This document shows positions 17,168 through 25,241 of a stretch of 64,000 nt of DNA, piece by piece. The position numbers and the translations under genes are program-made. Position 1 is the first letter of the stretch. Each line of letters begins with the position of its first letter. The DNA is from QANA01 sp963665505 (GTDB taxonomy: Bacteria > Bacillota > Clostridia > Christensenellales > Christensenellaceae). The stretch covers positions 124,001 through 188,000 of the forward strand of contig OY762275.1 of the NCBI GenBank assembly GCA_963665505.1, written 5' to 3'. Under the pieces are notes generated by a model that saw nothing but the letters and a program-made list of their open reading frames with translations, did no database searches and was not told where the DNA came from.

Positions 17168-19101
17168 CGTACGGTTTTTCCATCCTCCACAGGTTTGTCA
17201 CAGCAGAGGATCGCGTCCACCGCCTTGTCGCCCACAGCCAATATCATGCCTTCGGAAAGAACGCCGCGTATCTTCACCGGCTTCAGATTGGCGACGATGA
17301 CCACGGTCTTCCCCACCATATCTTGGGCGGTATAGTTGGGGCGCACGCCCGAAACGACGATTCGCTCCTTTTCCCCGCAGCGCAGCTTCAGCTTTAGGAG
17401 CTTATCGCTGCCTTCCAGATTTTCCGCTTCCAAAACGAGCGCCGTACGCAGATCCATCTTGGAAAACGTTTCATACGTGATCTCCGGCTTCTGCGGAACC
17501 TGCTGCCCCTGCGGCTTCTCTTTGGCTTGGGCCGTCAGCGCATTCAGGGCGGCGAGTTCTTTTGCGACATCGATCCGCGGGAAAAGCGGTTCTCCATTTT
17601 TCACCTGCGCGCCCGCCTTGGTCGCGCCATATGTAAGAATGCTGTCCCAGGTATATTCTTCGCGTCCTACGCCCAGTTGCAGGCGGATCTTCTCGGATGT
17701 ATCCGGCAGAAATGCCTCGAGCAAAACCCCCACGATCCGTAACCCTTCCATCAGATTATACAACACTGTCGCCAGCCGCGGCCGCTTCTCCGCATCCCGC
17801 GCCAACACCCACGGGGCGGTCGTATCCACATATTTATTGAGCGCGCTCACATAGGCAAAGATGGTGGCCAGCGCTTCGGACATTTCCAGATCGTTCATCA
17901 GGCCTTCCACATCCGCCGGCAGCGCTTTTGCCATATCCAGCAGCGCATCGTCTTCGGCTGCGACTGCAGGGCCGGGGGCCGGCACAACCCCTTCAAAATA
18001 CTTGTCCACCATAGCGACCGTGCGCGAAAGCAGGTTGCCCAGGTCGTTCGCCAGATCGGCGTTGATCAGATTGATAAGGATCTCATTGGAAAAAAGGCTG
18101 TCTTGCCTCAGCGGCATATCGCGGAGCAGGAAATACCGCAGTGAATCGACCCCATAGCGTTCCGCAAGCATCACGGGGTCTACTACGTTTCCCTTAGATT
18201 TGCTCATCTTACCGCCCTCGAATATGACCCAGCCGTGCCCGTATACCCGCTTAGGAAGCGGCAAGCCCAGCGCCAACAGCATGATCGGCCAGATGATCGT
18301 GTGGAACCGGACGATCTCCTTACCCACCAACTGCACGTCCGCAGGCCAGTATTTTTTGCATTTGGAATCGTCTTCCGAAAGATATCCGAGTGCGGTGATA
18401 TAGTTGGAAAGCGCGTCTATCCAAACATAGATGACATGCTTTTTATCAAAGGTAACGGGGATACCCCATTTGAAAGACGTACGGCTTACCGCCAGGTCTT
18501 CCAGCCCGGGCAGCAGGAAATTCTGCATCATTTCGTTTTTGCGGGAAACGGGCTGTATGAAATCGGGATGCGTATTGATATAGTCGATCAGTTGGTCCGC
18601 ATATTTGGAAAGACGGAAAAAGTAGCTTTCTTCCTTGGCCATCTGCACCAGGCGGCCGCAATCGGGGCATTTGCCGTCCTTGAGCTGCCGCTCCAGCCAG
18701 AACGCTTCGCAGGGCGTGCAGTACCAACCTTCATATTCGCCCTTATAAATATCTCCCTGTTCGTATAGCTTATTAAAGATCTTCTGTACAATCACTTCAT
18801 GGCGCTTGTCCGTGGTGCGTATAAAGTCATCGTTGGAGATATTCATGAGCTTCCACAGCCTTTTAATTCCTGCAACGATCTCGTCGACATAAGCCTTGGG
18901 CTGCATGCCTTTTTCACCAGCTATTTTCTCTATTTTTTGCCCGTGCTCATCTGTGCCGGTCAAGAACATGACGTCGTACCCTGTCTGGCGCTTGAAACGC
19001 GCAACTGCATCCGCAGCCACGGTACAATAGGTGTGGCCGATATGCAGTTTGTCACTGGGGTAATAAATCGGCGTTGTGATGTAAAACGTCGGTTTGCTCA
19101 T
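17164..19101 (-). CDS. metG: Methionyl-tRNA synthetase
   Basis: Charges initiator and elongator tRNA-Met. 645 residues. The HIGH-type motif is in PIYYPSDKLHIGHTY (residues 11-25), the zinc region has CTPCEAFW and CPDCGR, and the KMSKS loop is GGKMSKSKGNVVDP near residue 297. The C-terminal EMAP/Trbp111 tRNA-binding domain starts at about 535 (YETFSKMDLRTALVL, later SGVRPNY and GMILAV). Domain order and length match the Firmicute enzyme with fused tRNA-binding domain. GGAGG precedes ATG at 19101. It is followed by tatD with a 4-nt overlap. Confidence 0.97.
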   Translation of the reverse strand: MSKPTFYITTPIYYPSDKLHIGHTYCTVAADAVARFKRQTGYDVMFLTGTDEHGQKIEKIAGEKGMQPKAYVDEIVAGIKRLWKLMNISNDDFIRTTDKRHEVIVQKIFNKLYEQGDIYKGEYEGWYCTPCEAFWLERQLKDGKCPDCGRLVQMAKEESYFFRLSKYADQLIDYINTHPDFIQPVSRKNEMMQNFLLPGLEDLAVSRTSFKWGIPVTFDKKHVIYVWIDALSNYITALGYLSEDDSKCKKYWPADVQLVGKEIVRFHTIIWPIMLLALGLPLPKRVYGHGWVIFEGGKMSKSKGNVVDPVMLAERYGVDSLRYFLLRDMPLRQDSLFSNEILINLINADLANDLGNLLSRTVAMVDKYFEGVVPAPGPAVAAEDDALLDMAKALPADVEGLMNDLEMSEALATIFAYVSALNKYVDTTAPWVLARDAEKRPRLATVLYNLMEGLRIVGVLLEAFLPDTSEKIRLQLGVGREEYTWDSILTYGATKAGAQVKNGEPLFPRIDVAKELAALNALTAQAKEKPQGQQVPQKPEITYETFSKMDLRTALVLEAENLEGSDKLLKLKLRCGEKERIVVSGVRPNYTAQDMVGKTVVIVANLKPVKIRGVLSEGMILAVGDKAVDAILCCDKPVEDGKTVR

Positions 19102-19200
19102 TGGTACTCCTCCTTTTTATTTATTGTATTGCGTATATAATATGAAAATATTACTACATTTATAGGCTTTCTTCAAGTAAAACGCTTTTTCCCATCAAAA

Positions 19201-19222
19201 AAGGCGGACATCTGCCCGCCTT
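19201..19222 (-). terminator. Terminator after the lipoprotein gene
   Basis: AAGGCGG (19201-19207) pairs with CCGCCTT (19216-19222), and T-rich sequence follows on the minus strand. It separates the lipoprotein gene from metG. Confidence 0.75.
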
Positions 19223-19243
19223 CCCTTTATCCCGTTTTTTGCT

Positions 19244-19789
19244 TTACGCTTCGATCTCCGTAAGGGACATGGCTACGCTTTGGAGCTGCGCCGCCTGCGC
19301 ATCATAAGAATCCGCGTACGTCCACGCATAGATCTGTCCATAAAAATGTTCCGTTTCCACCGTATACAGCAGCATATGCAGCCTAAACACATCCATGTCC
19401 ACAGAGAATTCATAAAAATCCGCCGCATGCCCGTCTATCTGGACGATCGACGGTTCCGAGAGAGAGACATCGTACGCTTCCTGGGCATTCGAGGCCACAT
19501 ATTCGGAAAATCCCGCAAAATCCGTATTGAAATTTGCCTTTTCCTCCAGCAACGCGATCATATAGCAGCCGTCTTCCTCCTGCAGGACTTCCAGATCGGC
19601 TTCGGCGTTCATTTCTCCTTTTTCGGCCGTTTCCCATCCGTCCGGCACTTGGATGCAGAAATTTCCATCATAACTGTATATGCTTGTCCTGTCGCTCCCC
19701 TGTCCGGGTACCTCTATTTCGTGCAGCGAGCTACAACCGGTAAAAACCACTGCAAACAATGCAGTAATAAAATAAGCAAGTTTTTTCAT
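19244..19789 (-). CDS. Putative lipoprotein of unknown function
   Basis: 181 residues. The N-terminus is a lipoprotein signal: MKK, hydrophobic LAYFITALFAVVF, then the lipobox TGC with Cys near residue 18, so the mature protein should be anchored on the outer face of the membrane. The remainder is acidic, with alternating strands (FCIQVPDGWETAEKGE, HAADFYEFSVDMDVFRLHMLLYTVE) reminiscent of PsbP-like or DUF1795-type lipoproteins, but I do not recognise a specific family. ATG at 19789 has GGAG upstream; the frame from 19828 is less likely because it would bury the signal. It lies downstream of spmB. Confidence 0.78.
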   Translation of the reverse strand: MKKLAYFITALFAVVFTGCSSLHEIEVPGQGSDRTSIYSYDGNFCIQVPDGWETAEKGEMNAEADLEVLQEEDGCYMIALLEEKANFNTDFAGFSEYVASNAQEAYDVSLSEPSIVQIDGHAADFYEFSVDMDVFRLHMLLYTVETEHFYGQIYAWTYADSYDAQAAQLQSVAMSLTEIEA

Positions 19790-19876
19790 CTTGTTTTCTC
19801 CAGACAGGCGGGCCAAAAATAGTCCCAAACTGTCAGTGAGTATACCATATACGCTTTGTTTTTACAACTGTTCCCC

Positions 19877-20398
19877 TTACTTACATAGCAAACAGGCCAA
19901 AAACAACCCGAAAACATCCGCCACGATCGCCACCGGAATGGCATAGCGGGTCTTGGAGACTTTTATGCTCCCAAAATATAGGGATACCACATAAAACAAG
20001 GTCTCAGAACTGCCCAAATATATGCAGGCCACGCGGGCTATGTAGGAATCCGGCCCGTATACATAGAGCAACCCGGCCAGAATACCTAACCCGCCGCTGC
20101 CCGAAAAGGGTCGAATCACCAGCAGGGGCAGCACCTCTATGGGAATCCCCAACGGAGAAAACAAAGGGGAAAGCAGCGCGGAAAGATAGTCAAAACAGCC
20201 GGCCGCGCGGAAAACTTCCACCGCCAACATCATCCCTACGATATAGGGAAGCGTCCGGAAGACCAACCCCATGCCCCCTTTGGCGCCCTGCGTGAAATCC
20301 TGATAAACATCGTTTTTCTTGAGGAGCCCCGTCACTATGATAAGCACCATAAATACCGGCAATATGGCCGCCGACAAATAGCTAAGCGTATCTTTCAT
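19877..20398 (-). CDS. spmB: Spore maturation protein B
   Basis: Integral membrane protein of about 173 residues, associated with spore core dehydration in B. subtilis. Recognisable are the nucleoside-recognition-type Gate segments (FRTLPYIVGMMLAVEVFRAAG and ALLSPLFSPLGIPIEVLPLLVIRPFSGSGG) and YLGSSETLFYVVSLYFG. The start ATG at 20398 overlaps the spmA stop by 4 nt (ATGA), indicating translational coupling. The longer frame upstream of 20398 runs inside spmA and is not used. The presence of spmAB argues for a spore-forming lineage. Confidence 0.92.
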   Translation of the reverse strand: MKDTLSYLSAAILPVFMVLIIVTGLLKKNDVYQDFTQGAKGGMGLVFRTLPYIVGMMLAVEVFRAAGCFDYLSALLSPLFSPLGIPIEVLPLLVIRPFSGSGGLGILAGLLYVYGPDSYIARVACIYLGSSETLFYVVSLYFGSIKVSKTRYAIPVAIVADVFGLFLACLLCK

Positions 20399-20970
20399 CT
20401 TCTTTTCCTGCACAATTTGCCGCCCAAAACGGCAAAAACGGCGCTCAGTAACGTAACGAGAAAAGTAGGAACAATGATGCCCGCCGGGTTTTCCGAACCC
20501 GCGGCGGCCAATAATGAAAGCACGGAAAGCGGCAGCAACTGAACGGAAGCCGTATTCAAAAGCACAAACATGCACATGGCGTCGCTGGCGGTACCGCTGT
20601 CTTCATTCTCTTTTTGCAACGCCTCCATGGCCTTCAGCCCGAACGGCGTCGCGGCATTGCCCAGCCCGAACAGGTTGGCAGAAATATTGAGGGCGATATA
20701 CCCCATCGCCGGACTATCTTTTTTCAGTTCGGGGAAAAGTCCCCGCAATAAAAAGGAAAAAAACCTGGCTACAACATTGGTTATGCCCGATGCACCCGCG
20801 ATCCCAAGCAACCCCATGAACAGTCCGTGCAGACCCAGCATGGAAAGGCACACCTCAGCCGCGGTAGATGCGCTTTGCAGCACAGCGTCTCCCACAGCGG
20901 ACAATCTGCCCGTCGCCGCCCCTACGACGACCCCTATAATGATCATGCCCGCCCACATATACTTCGCCAA
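20395..20970 (-). CDS. spmA: Spore maturation protein A
   Basis: Integral membrane partner of SpmB, 191 residues. The Gate-domain pattern is seen in ALNISANLFGLGNAATPFGLKAME and MCMFVLLNTASVQLLPLSVLSLLAAAGSENPAGI. The likely start is TTG at 20970, preceded by GAGGGCGG. It overlaps spmB by 4 nt. In B. subtilis the pair follows dacB; here no D-alanyl-D-alanine carboxypeptidase gene is adjacent, and the pair sits between the abrB-like gene and metG. Confidence 0.92.
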   Translation of the reverse strand: MAKYMWAGMIIIGVVVGAATGRLSAVGDAVLQSASTAAEVCLSMLGLHGLFMGLLGIAGASGITNVVARFFSFLLRGLFPELKKDSPAMGYIALNISANLFGLGNAATPFGLKAMEALQKENEDSGTASDAMCMFVLLNTASVQLLPLSVLSLLAAAGSENPAGIIVPTFLVTLLSAVFAVLGGKLCRKRR

Positions 20971-21024
20971 AAGTTCCGCCCTCGTTTCTGTCTTTCCTAC
21001 GCTTATCTATATTGGAAAAGAACA

Positions 21025-21053
21025 GAAAAGAGACCGCAATCTCTGCGGTCTCT
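21025..21053 (-). terminator. Terminator after the AbrB-like gene
   Basis: AGAGACCGC (21029-21037) and GCGGTCTCT (21045-21053), followed on the minus strand by TTTTCT. Confidence 0.8.
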
Positions 21054-21075
21054 TCGGACCAATATATTTTTTATC

Positions 21076-21327
21076 TTACAGGCCGGCTTCACCCGACATT
21101 TTCTTGATGCATTCTTTACAGACCATTTTCCCTTTATAGTTGATGATATCATCCATACTATTGCAGAAAACACAACTTGGCTGGTATTTCTTTAAAACAA
21201 TATATTGATCACTGACAAAAATTTCTATAGAGTCTTTGCTCTCTATTCCCATAACGCGCCGTAGCTCGATGGGTAAGACGATTCTGCCCAAAGAATCGAC
21301 AGGGCGGACGATTCCGGTAGATTTCAT
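21076..21327 (-). CDS. AbrB/SpoVT-family transcriptional regulator with a Cys-pair tail
   Basis: 83-residue DNA-binding protein. The N-terminal swapped-hairpin domain is clear (STGIVRPVDSLGRIVLPIE, then LRRVMGIESKDSIEIFV), as in AbrB, Abh and SpoVT. Instead of a standard AbrB C-terminus it has two Cys pairs, CVFC and CKEC, separated by 17 residues, which looks like a small zinc ribbon. ATG at 21327 follows AAGGAG with 8 nt; an ATG 6 nt upstream is too close. It is preceded by a good promoter and lies downstream of rsmI, as abrB does in Bacillus, where it is divergent. It likely controls growth-phase transition genes, by analogy. Confidence 0.9.
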   Translation of the reverse strand: MKSTGIVRPVDSLGRIVLPIELRRVMGIESKDSIEIFVSDQYIVLKKYQPSCVFCNSMDDIINYKGKMVCKECIKKMSGEAGL

Positions 21328-21364
21328 ACACATTACTCCTTTATTGGTATTTTTTGTAATTTCT

Positions 21365-21393
21365 ATTATACCCATAAAAAAACAAATGCGCAA
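21365..21393 (-). promoter_or_regulatory. Promoter of the AbrB-like gene
   Basis: On the minus strand TTGCGC (21393-21388), 17 nt, TATAAT (21370-21365), about 38 nt before the start codon. Confidence 0.75.
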
Positions 21394-21458
21394 TAACAGG
21401 AATGAAAAAAATGTATAAATTTTATAGAATTTGTTGTTTCAGATACAATTTGTATATA

Positions 21459-22304
21459 TCAGTTGCTTTCTTTTTGCAACGCAACCGAGATCTTATACAC
21501 ACTGTTTTTGGGGATGCCAAGGATCTCCGCAACCAGGGCCGCGGCATCTTTATAGCTCATACCGCCTTCCCGGCATTTCTCCAAAAACCGTCTGACCGTA
21601 TCTTCTCCCGGACCTTGCTCCCGCTGCGGAGGCGCGCCCGCCAGTACGATCACGTATTCGCCCTTGATTTCCACATCCGCCAGGTCCTGTGCAATCTCGG
21701 CTACCGTCCCACGGTACACATGTTCGTATATTTTTGTTAGCTCCTTGCAAAGGGCCATCGGCCGCGCGGGGCATACCGCCGCCAATTCCTGCAGCGTGCG
21801 CTGTAAATGATGCGGGCTTTCATACAAAATAGTGGTGTATGCATGCGCGACCACTTTCTTTAAAACATCCGCACGCGTTCTGTCCCGTGGCAAGAACCCT
21901 TCAAATATAAACTTGTCGGCCGGCAGGGCCGCTACCGTCAGCGCCGCGATAACCGCGCTGGGCCCCGGAATACTCACAATCTCTATCCCCCGTTGCGCCG
22001 CCTGTTCCGTCAAGGCAAAACCGGGATCGGAAACGATCGGGGTTCCGGCATCCGTCACCAGGGCAACGTCCGTACCACCTTCCAGGAGTTGCAATATCTC
22101 CCTGGCCCGCTGCGGGTCGGAATGCGCATGAAAACTCAAAAGTCTGTTTTCTATGCCCAAACTGTTCAGCAGCTTCTTTGTATGCCGCGTATCCTCCGCC
22201 GCGATACAACCGACGGCGTGCAATATTTCCACCGCACGGGCGGTGATATCTTTCAGATTGCCGATAGGCGTAGATACGATAAATAGCTTGCCCATCTGTG
22301 CCAT
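21459..22304 (-). CDS. rsmI: 16S rRNA (cytidine(1402)-2'-O)-methyltransferase
   Basis: SAM-dependent tetrapyrrole-methylase-fold enzyme, 281 residues, that methylates C1402 in the ribosomal P-site. Family blocks visible are FIVSTPIGNLKDITARAVEIL, AEDTRHTKKLLNSLGI, VALVTDAGTPIVSDPGF and SIPGPSAVIAALTVA, then FEGFLPR. The ATG at 22304 follows AAAGGATAACGT, where the ribosome site overlaps the stop codon of trmN6, so the two are coupled. The order trmN6 (yabB), rsmI (yabC), abrB matches B. subtilis. Confidence 0.95.
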   Translation of the reverse strand: MAQMGKLFIVSTPIGNLKDITARAVEILHAVGCIAAEDTRHTKKLLNSLGIENRLLSFHAHSDPQRAREILQLLEGGTDVALVTDAGTPIVSDPGFALTEQAAQRGIEIVSIPGPSAVIAALTVAALPADKFIFEGFLPRDRTRADVLKKVVAHAYTTILYESPHHLQRTLQELAAVCPARPMALCKELTKIYEHVYRGTVAEIAQDLADVEIKGEYVIVLAGAPPQREQGPGEDTVRRFLEKCREGGMSYKDAAALVAEILGIPKNSVYKISVALQKESN

Positions 22305-22307
22305 ACG

Positions 22308-23042
22308 TTATCCTTTCATATGGTATATTTTCTTCATTTCATCCGTATATGCACCGTCTTCTCCCGCAATGATCAGATTGGGCAGCAGACGCATGCCTTC
22401 TTTTGCACCTTTTACACCTTTGATCAACACATACCTCGGCTCTGCCCCCTGCCGTTTGGAAACGGGCCGTATAATCTTCGGTTCCAGACGGTGTTTTTTC
22501 ATCGTATACAGCACTTCCGCCAAGCGAGCGGAACGGTGTATCAGATAAAGCCGGCCACCCTGGGAAAGCACCGCCGAAGCGCTTTTCATGATATCTTCCA
22601 ATGTGCATAAAACTTCGCGCCGCGCGATCTGCTCTGCTTCTCGCTTATACATGCCGCCGCTCCCCATTTTATCATACGGCGGGTTCATGACGACTACATC
22701 GGCGTGTCCTGCCAATCTTACCGCCTGCCGTAAATCTCCTTCCAGAATCGTGACATTGGAAAGCCCGTTCAGCGCTGCGTTTTTACGGGCCAGCGCCGCT
22801 GCCGCCGGCTGTGTCTCTATGCCAATGATCTCGGCCTTCGCTCTTCCCGCCAACAAAACGGGCAGAATACCGCTTCCCGTACCAAATTCCACCAATCTTT
22901 CCGTCTGCCGTACTTCCACAAACGAAGAAAGAAGAATACTGTCCGTACCAAATTTCAGCACATGTTTGCTTTGTATGAACCGAAGACCTGCAAATTGCAG
23001 ATCCTCTATTTGCTCTCCTTGTTCCAAAACCACGTCGGGCAT
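22308..23042 (-). CDS. tRNA1(Val) (adenine(37)-N6)-methyltransferase-like protein (YabB/TrmN6)
   Basis: Class I SAM-dependent methyltransferase, 244 residues. The N-terminal signature FIQSKHVLKFGTDSILLSSFV is typical of YabB/TrmN6. The SAM-binding glycine motif is EFGTGSGILPVLLAGR, and the catalytic N6-adenine motif is NPPYDKMGSGG. ATG at 23042 has AGAGG upstream; the frame extending to 23087 crosses the upstream terminator and is unlikely. It is followed after 3 nt by rsmI. The exact adenine target in Firmicutes is not proven, so I give no symbol. Confidence 0.88.
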   Translation of the reverse strand: MPDVVLEQGEQIEDLQFAGLRFIQSKHVLKFGTDSILLSSFVEVRQTERLVEFGTGSGILPVLLAGRAKAEIIGIETQPAAAALARKNAALNGLSNVTILEGDLRQAVRLAGHADVVVMNPPYDKMGSGGMYKREAEQIARREVLCTLEDIMKSASAVLSQGGRLYLIHRSARLAEVLYTMKKHRLEPKIIRPVSKRQGAEPRYVLIKGVKGAKEGMRLLPNLIIAGEDGAYTDEMKKIYHMKG

Positions 23043-23076
23043 CACAAACCTCTTTTCATATGCTAAATGTAAAATA

Positions 23077-23098
23077 AAAGCCCGCATTCGCGGGCTTT
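23077..23098 (-). terminator. Terminator after the ferredoxin gene
   Basis: AAAGCCCGC (23077-23085) pairs with GCGGGCTTT (23090-23098), with T-rich flank on the minus strand. It separates ferredoxin from trmN6. Confidence 0.8.
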
Positions 23099-23140
23099 GC
23101 TAGTAAACTTGATCCATTGATATTAACGGCAACGTTTTTT

Positions 23141-23311
23141 TCACTCTTCGACGATTGCTTCGTTAGGGCAAACCGCAGCGCAGTTGCCGCACTCGATACA
23201 AATTTCAGGATCTATCTCATAAATTTCTTCGCCCTCAGATATTGCGTTTACGGGGCACTCTTCTGCGCACGCTCCGCATTTGATGCATTCATCGGTAATC
23301 TTATAAGCCAT
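23141..23311 (-). CDS. 2[4Fe-4S] ferredoxin
   Basis: 56-residue clostridial-type ferredoxin that carries low-potential electrons. Two complete cluster motifs are visible: CIKCGACAEECP (C-x2-C-x2-C-x3-C-P) and CIECGNCAAVCP. ATG at 23311 lies behind GAGGATAT. The gene sits between ricT and trmN6 in a block where Bacillus has yabA or nothing similar, and is separated from ricT by 78 nt. A terminator follows. Since the RicT partner complex is an Fe-S complex, the position may be meaningful, but this is inference. Confidence 0.95.
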   Translation of the reverse strand: MAYKITDECIKCGACAEECPVNAISEGEEIYEIDPEICIECGNCAAVCPNEAIVEE

Positions 23312-23389
23312 ATTTATATCCTCCATAAAAATACTCAACGGTATTATTATTTTATCATGGTTTATATAAATTGCAATGTTTTTACAGAA

Positions 23390-24292
23390 TTATTCTTCCG
23401 GTTGTGCATCTATGTCCGCATCGCTTTCTTTTTTAGCATCGTTGTCGTAAATTTCGTTTTCATTTGGTCGTTTTCCAGAAGGTCTTCCCCTTCTGACCGC
23501 TTCCAGCGGATATTCGCGGATATCGAACTCGTCGTTATCCACCGCCACTTTGGCTTTGACCGTCTGCTTGATCGCATTGGTTTCGATGACGATTCCTTTT
23601 CCGTCCGGGGTGATTACTTCCCTGCCCAGCCGGGGCAACAAGGCATGCAATTCCTCATAATATTCCTGTTCATAATTCAAACAGCACATCAGCCTGCCGC
23701 ACAATCCGCTTATCTTGGTCGGCGAAAGAGAAAGGTTTTGCTCTTTGGCCATTTTGATAGATACCGGCCTGAAATCCCCCAAAAACAGCGCACAGCAGCA
23801 AGGACGCCCACAGGGACCCAACCCGCCGATCATTTTGGTCTCGTCGCGGACGCCGATCTGCCGCAGCTCTATCCTCGTCCGGAAAATGGAAGCCAGATCT
23901 TTCACCAACTCGCGGAAATCCACCCGGCCTTCGGCCGTGAAAAAAAAGATGATCTTTTTGCCATCAAACGTATATTCCACATTGATGAGCTTCATCGCCA
24001 GTTTATGTTCTTCTACTTTTTCCCGGCATATTTCAAAAGCCGTCCGCTCTTTTTCTTGATTCGTATTTAGTTTTTCCATATCCTTTGTATCTGCTTTGCG
24101 TATAATGGGTTTCAATGGTTTTATGATGTCGTTTTCCGCCACATCTTTTTTTTCAATGACGACCGTTCCATATTCGATACCCCGGATCGTCTCCACGATC
24201 ACGCCGTCTCCTATCTCGAATTCTATATCTCTCGGGTCGAAATAATAGACCTTATAGGCCTTCTTAAACCGAACTCCGATTACATTTGCCAT
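23390..24292 (-). CDS. ricT: PSP1-domain protein RicT (YaaT)
   Basis: 300-residue cytoplasmic protein. The PSP1 domain spans about 60-150, and the cysteine-rich family motifs LGPCGRPCCCALFLGDF and GLCGRLMCCLNYE are intact. In B. subtilis RicT works with RicA and RicF, in a complex that carries [4Fe-4S] clusters, to stimulate RNase Y and affect sporulation. Here ricA and ricF are not in the window. ATG at 24292 has GGAGG and lies within holB (29-nt overlap). The C-terminal tail is acidic and Lys-rich. Gene order tmk-holB-ricT is the conserved Firmicute arrangement. Confidence 0.93.
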   Translation of the reverse strand: MANVIGVRFKKAYKVYYFDPRDIEFEIGDGVIVETIRGIEYGTVVIEKKDVAENDIIKPLKPIIRKADTKDMEKLNTNQEKERTAFEICREKVEEHKLAMKLINVEYTFDGKKIIFFFTAEGRVDFRELVKDLASIFRTRIELRQIGVRDETKMIGGLGPCGRPCCCALFLGDFRPVSIKMAKEQNLSLSPTKISGLCGRLMCCLNYEQEYYEELHALLPRLGREVITPDGKGIVIETNAIKQTVKAKVAVDNDEFDIREYPLEAVRRGRPSGKRPNENEIYDNDAKKESDADIDAQPEE

Positions 24293-25232
24293 GCCGTACC
24301 TCCAATATATCCAACAGCAGTCCTTTGATCAACAGATCGTCTCTGAGCCAAGGGCTTTCTTGCTTTTTCTCACAAGCTTTATTTATTAAATTTATTATAC
24401 AACGCAATTGGCACAATGTAAAACCTCGTTGCATCTTCCGAAGGGCACCCAACTTATCCGGGTTCATCACCTGCCCGACACCCATTTTCAGCAAAACGGC
24501 ATCCCGCAGCAATGAAACCATGGCAAACAACATATCCAAAAGGCGCTTGCCTGCCGCAGATATGTCTTTTTCCATCGTGAAAAAAGAAGGGGTTCGCCCG
24601 GATGCCATGCGCAGGCATACGTTTACGGCTCGTTCCCGTATTTGCACCAATTCTTCGTCTTCCGCTAATTTTATTGCATCGGCATACGACCCATACGACC
24701 ATGCCGCCGCATACCCGATCCGCTCTTTTTTCACTTCGCCTTCCAGCCGGCGGATGATTTCCGTTTTAGCGTTTGGAGGAATATGCACTTCGAAACACCG
24801 GGAGCGCACTGTGGGCAACAGTCTCTCCTTATTGTCCAATGAGAGCACGAAAACAACGCCTTGCGGCGGTTCTTCCAGAATTTTCAGCAGATAGTTCTGT
24901 ATTTGCGGGGTCAGATTCTGTGCGTTTTTTATATGGATACACCGGTAACCCCGTTCATACGACGCAACGGACAAAAACGCCGGCAAGGCACGTACATCAG
25001 TCATAGACACCGGATCCTGCGTACCCAACACAAGAAAATCGACCGTATTCCCTGACAGGAACTTTTTACAGCCCGGGCAAACACGACAGCCCGTATGTGT
25101 ATCGCAAAACAAGCGCAGGCAAAACACATCTGCCGCGCGTATCGCATCCTCCACGCCACGTGCCGTGACCATATAAGCTGAAGCAGGGCACTTCGCACTT
25201 TCATAAAACAACTGTTCCGGGTCGTATTGCAT
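24264..25232 (-). CDS. holB: DNA polymerase III delta-prime subunit
   Basis: Clamp-loader stator subunit, 322 residues. It has the clamp-loader AAA+ fold without a usable Walker A, as expected for delta-prime. The zinc-module region retains CRVCPGCKKF, and the SRC motif is present in LLPTVRSRCFEVHIP. YLLKILEEPPQGVVFVLSLDN is the typical sensor region. It lies 9 nt downstream of tmk and overlaps ricT by 29 nt. The yaaQ and yaaR genes found between tmk and holB in Bacillus are absent. The C-terminal collar domain is weakly conserved, as usual. Confidence 0.92.
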   Translation of the reverse strand: MQYDPEQLFYESAKCPASAYMVTARGVEDAIRAADVFCLRLFCDTHTGCRVCPGCKKFLSGNTVDFLVLGTQDPVSMTDVRALPAFLSVASYERGYRCIHIKNAQNLTPQIQNYLLKILEEPPQGVVFVLSLDNKERLLPTVRSRCFEVHIPPNAKTEIIRRLEGEVKKERIGYAAAWSYGSYADAIKLAEDEELVQIRERAVNVCLRMASGRTPSFFTMEKDISAAGKRLLDMLFAMVSLLRDAVLLKMGVGQVMNPDKLGALRKMQRGFTLCQLRCIINLINKACEKKQESPWLRDDLLIKGLLLDILEVRHGKCNRSSV

Positions 25233-25241
25233 AAAAAATCC

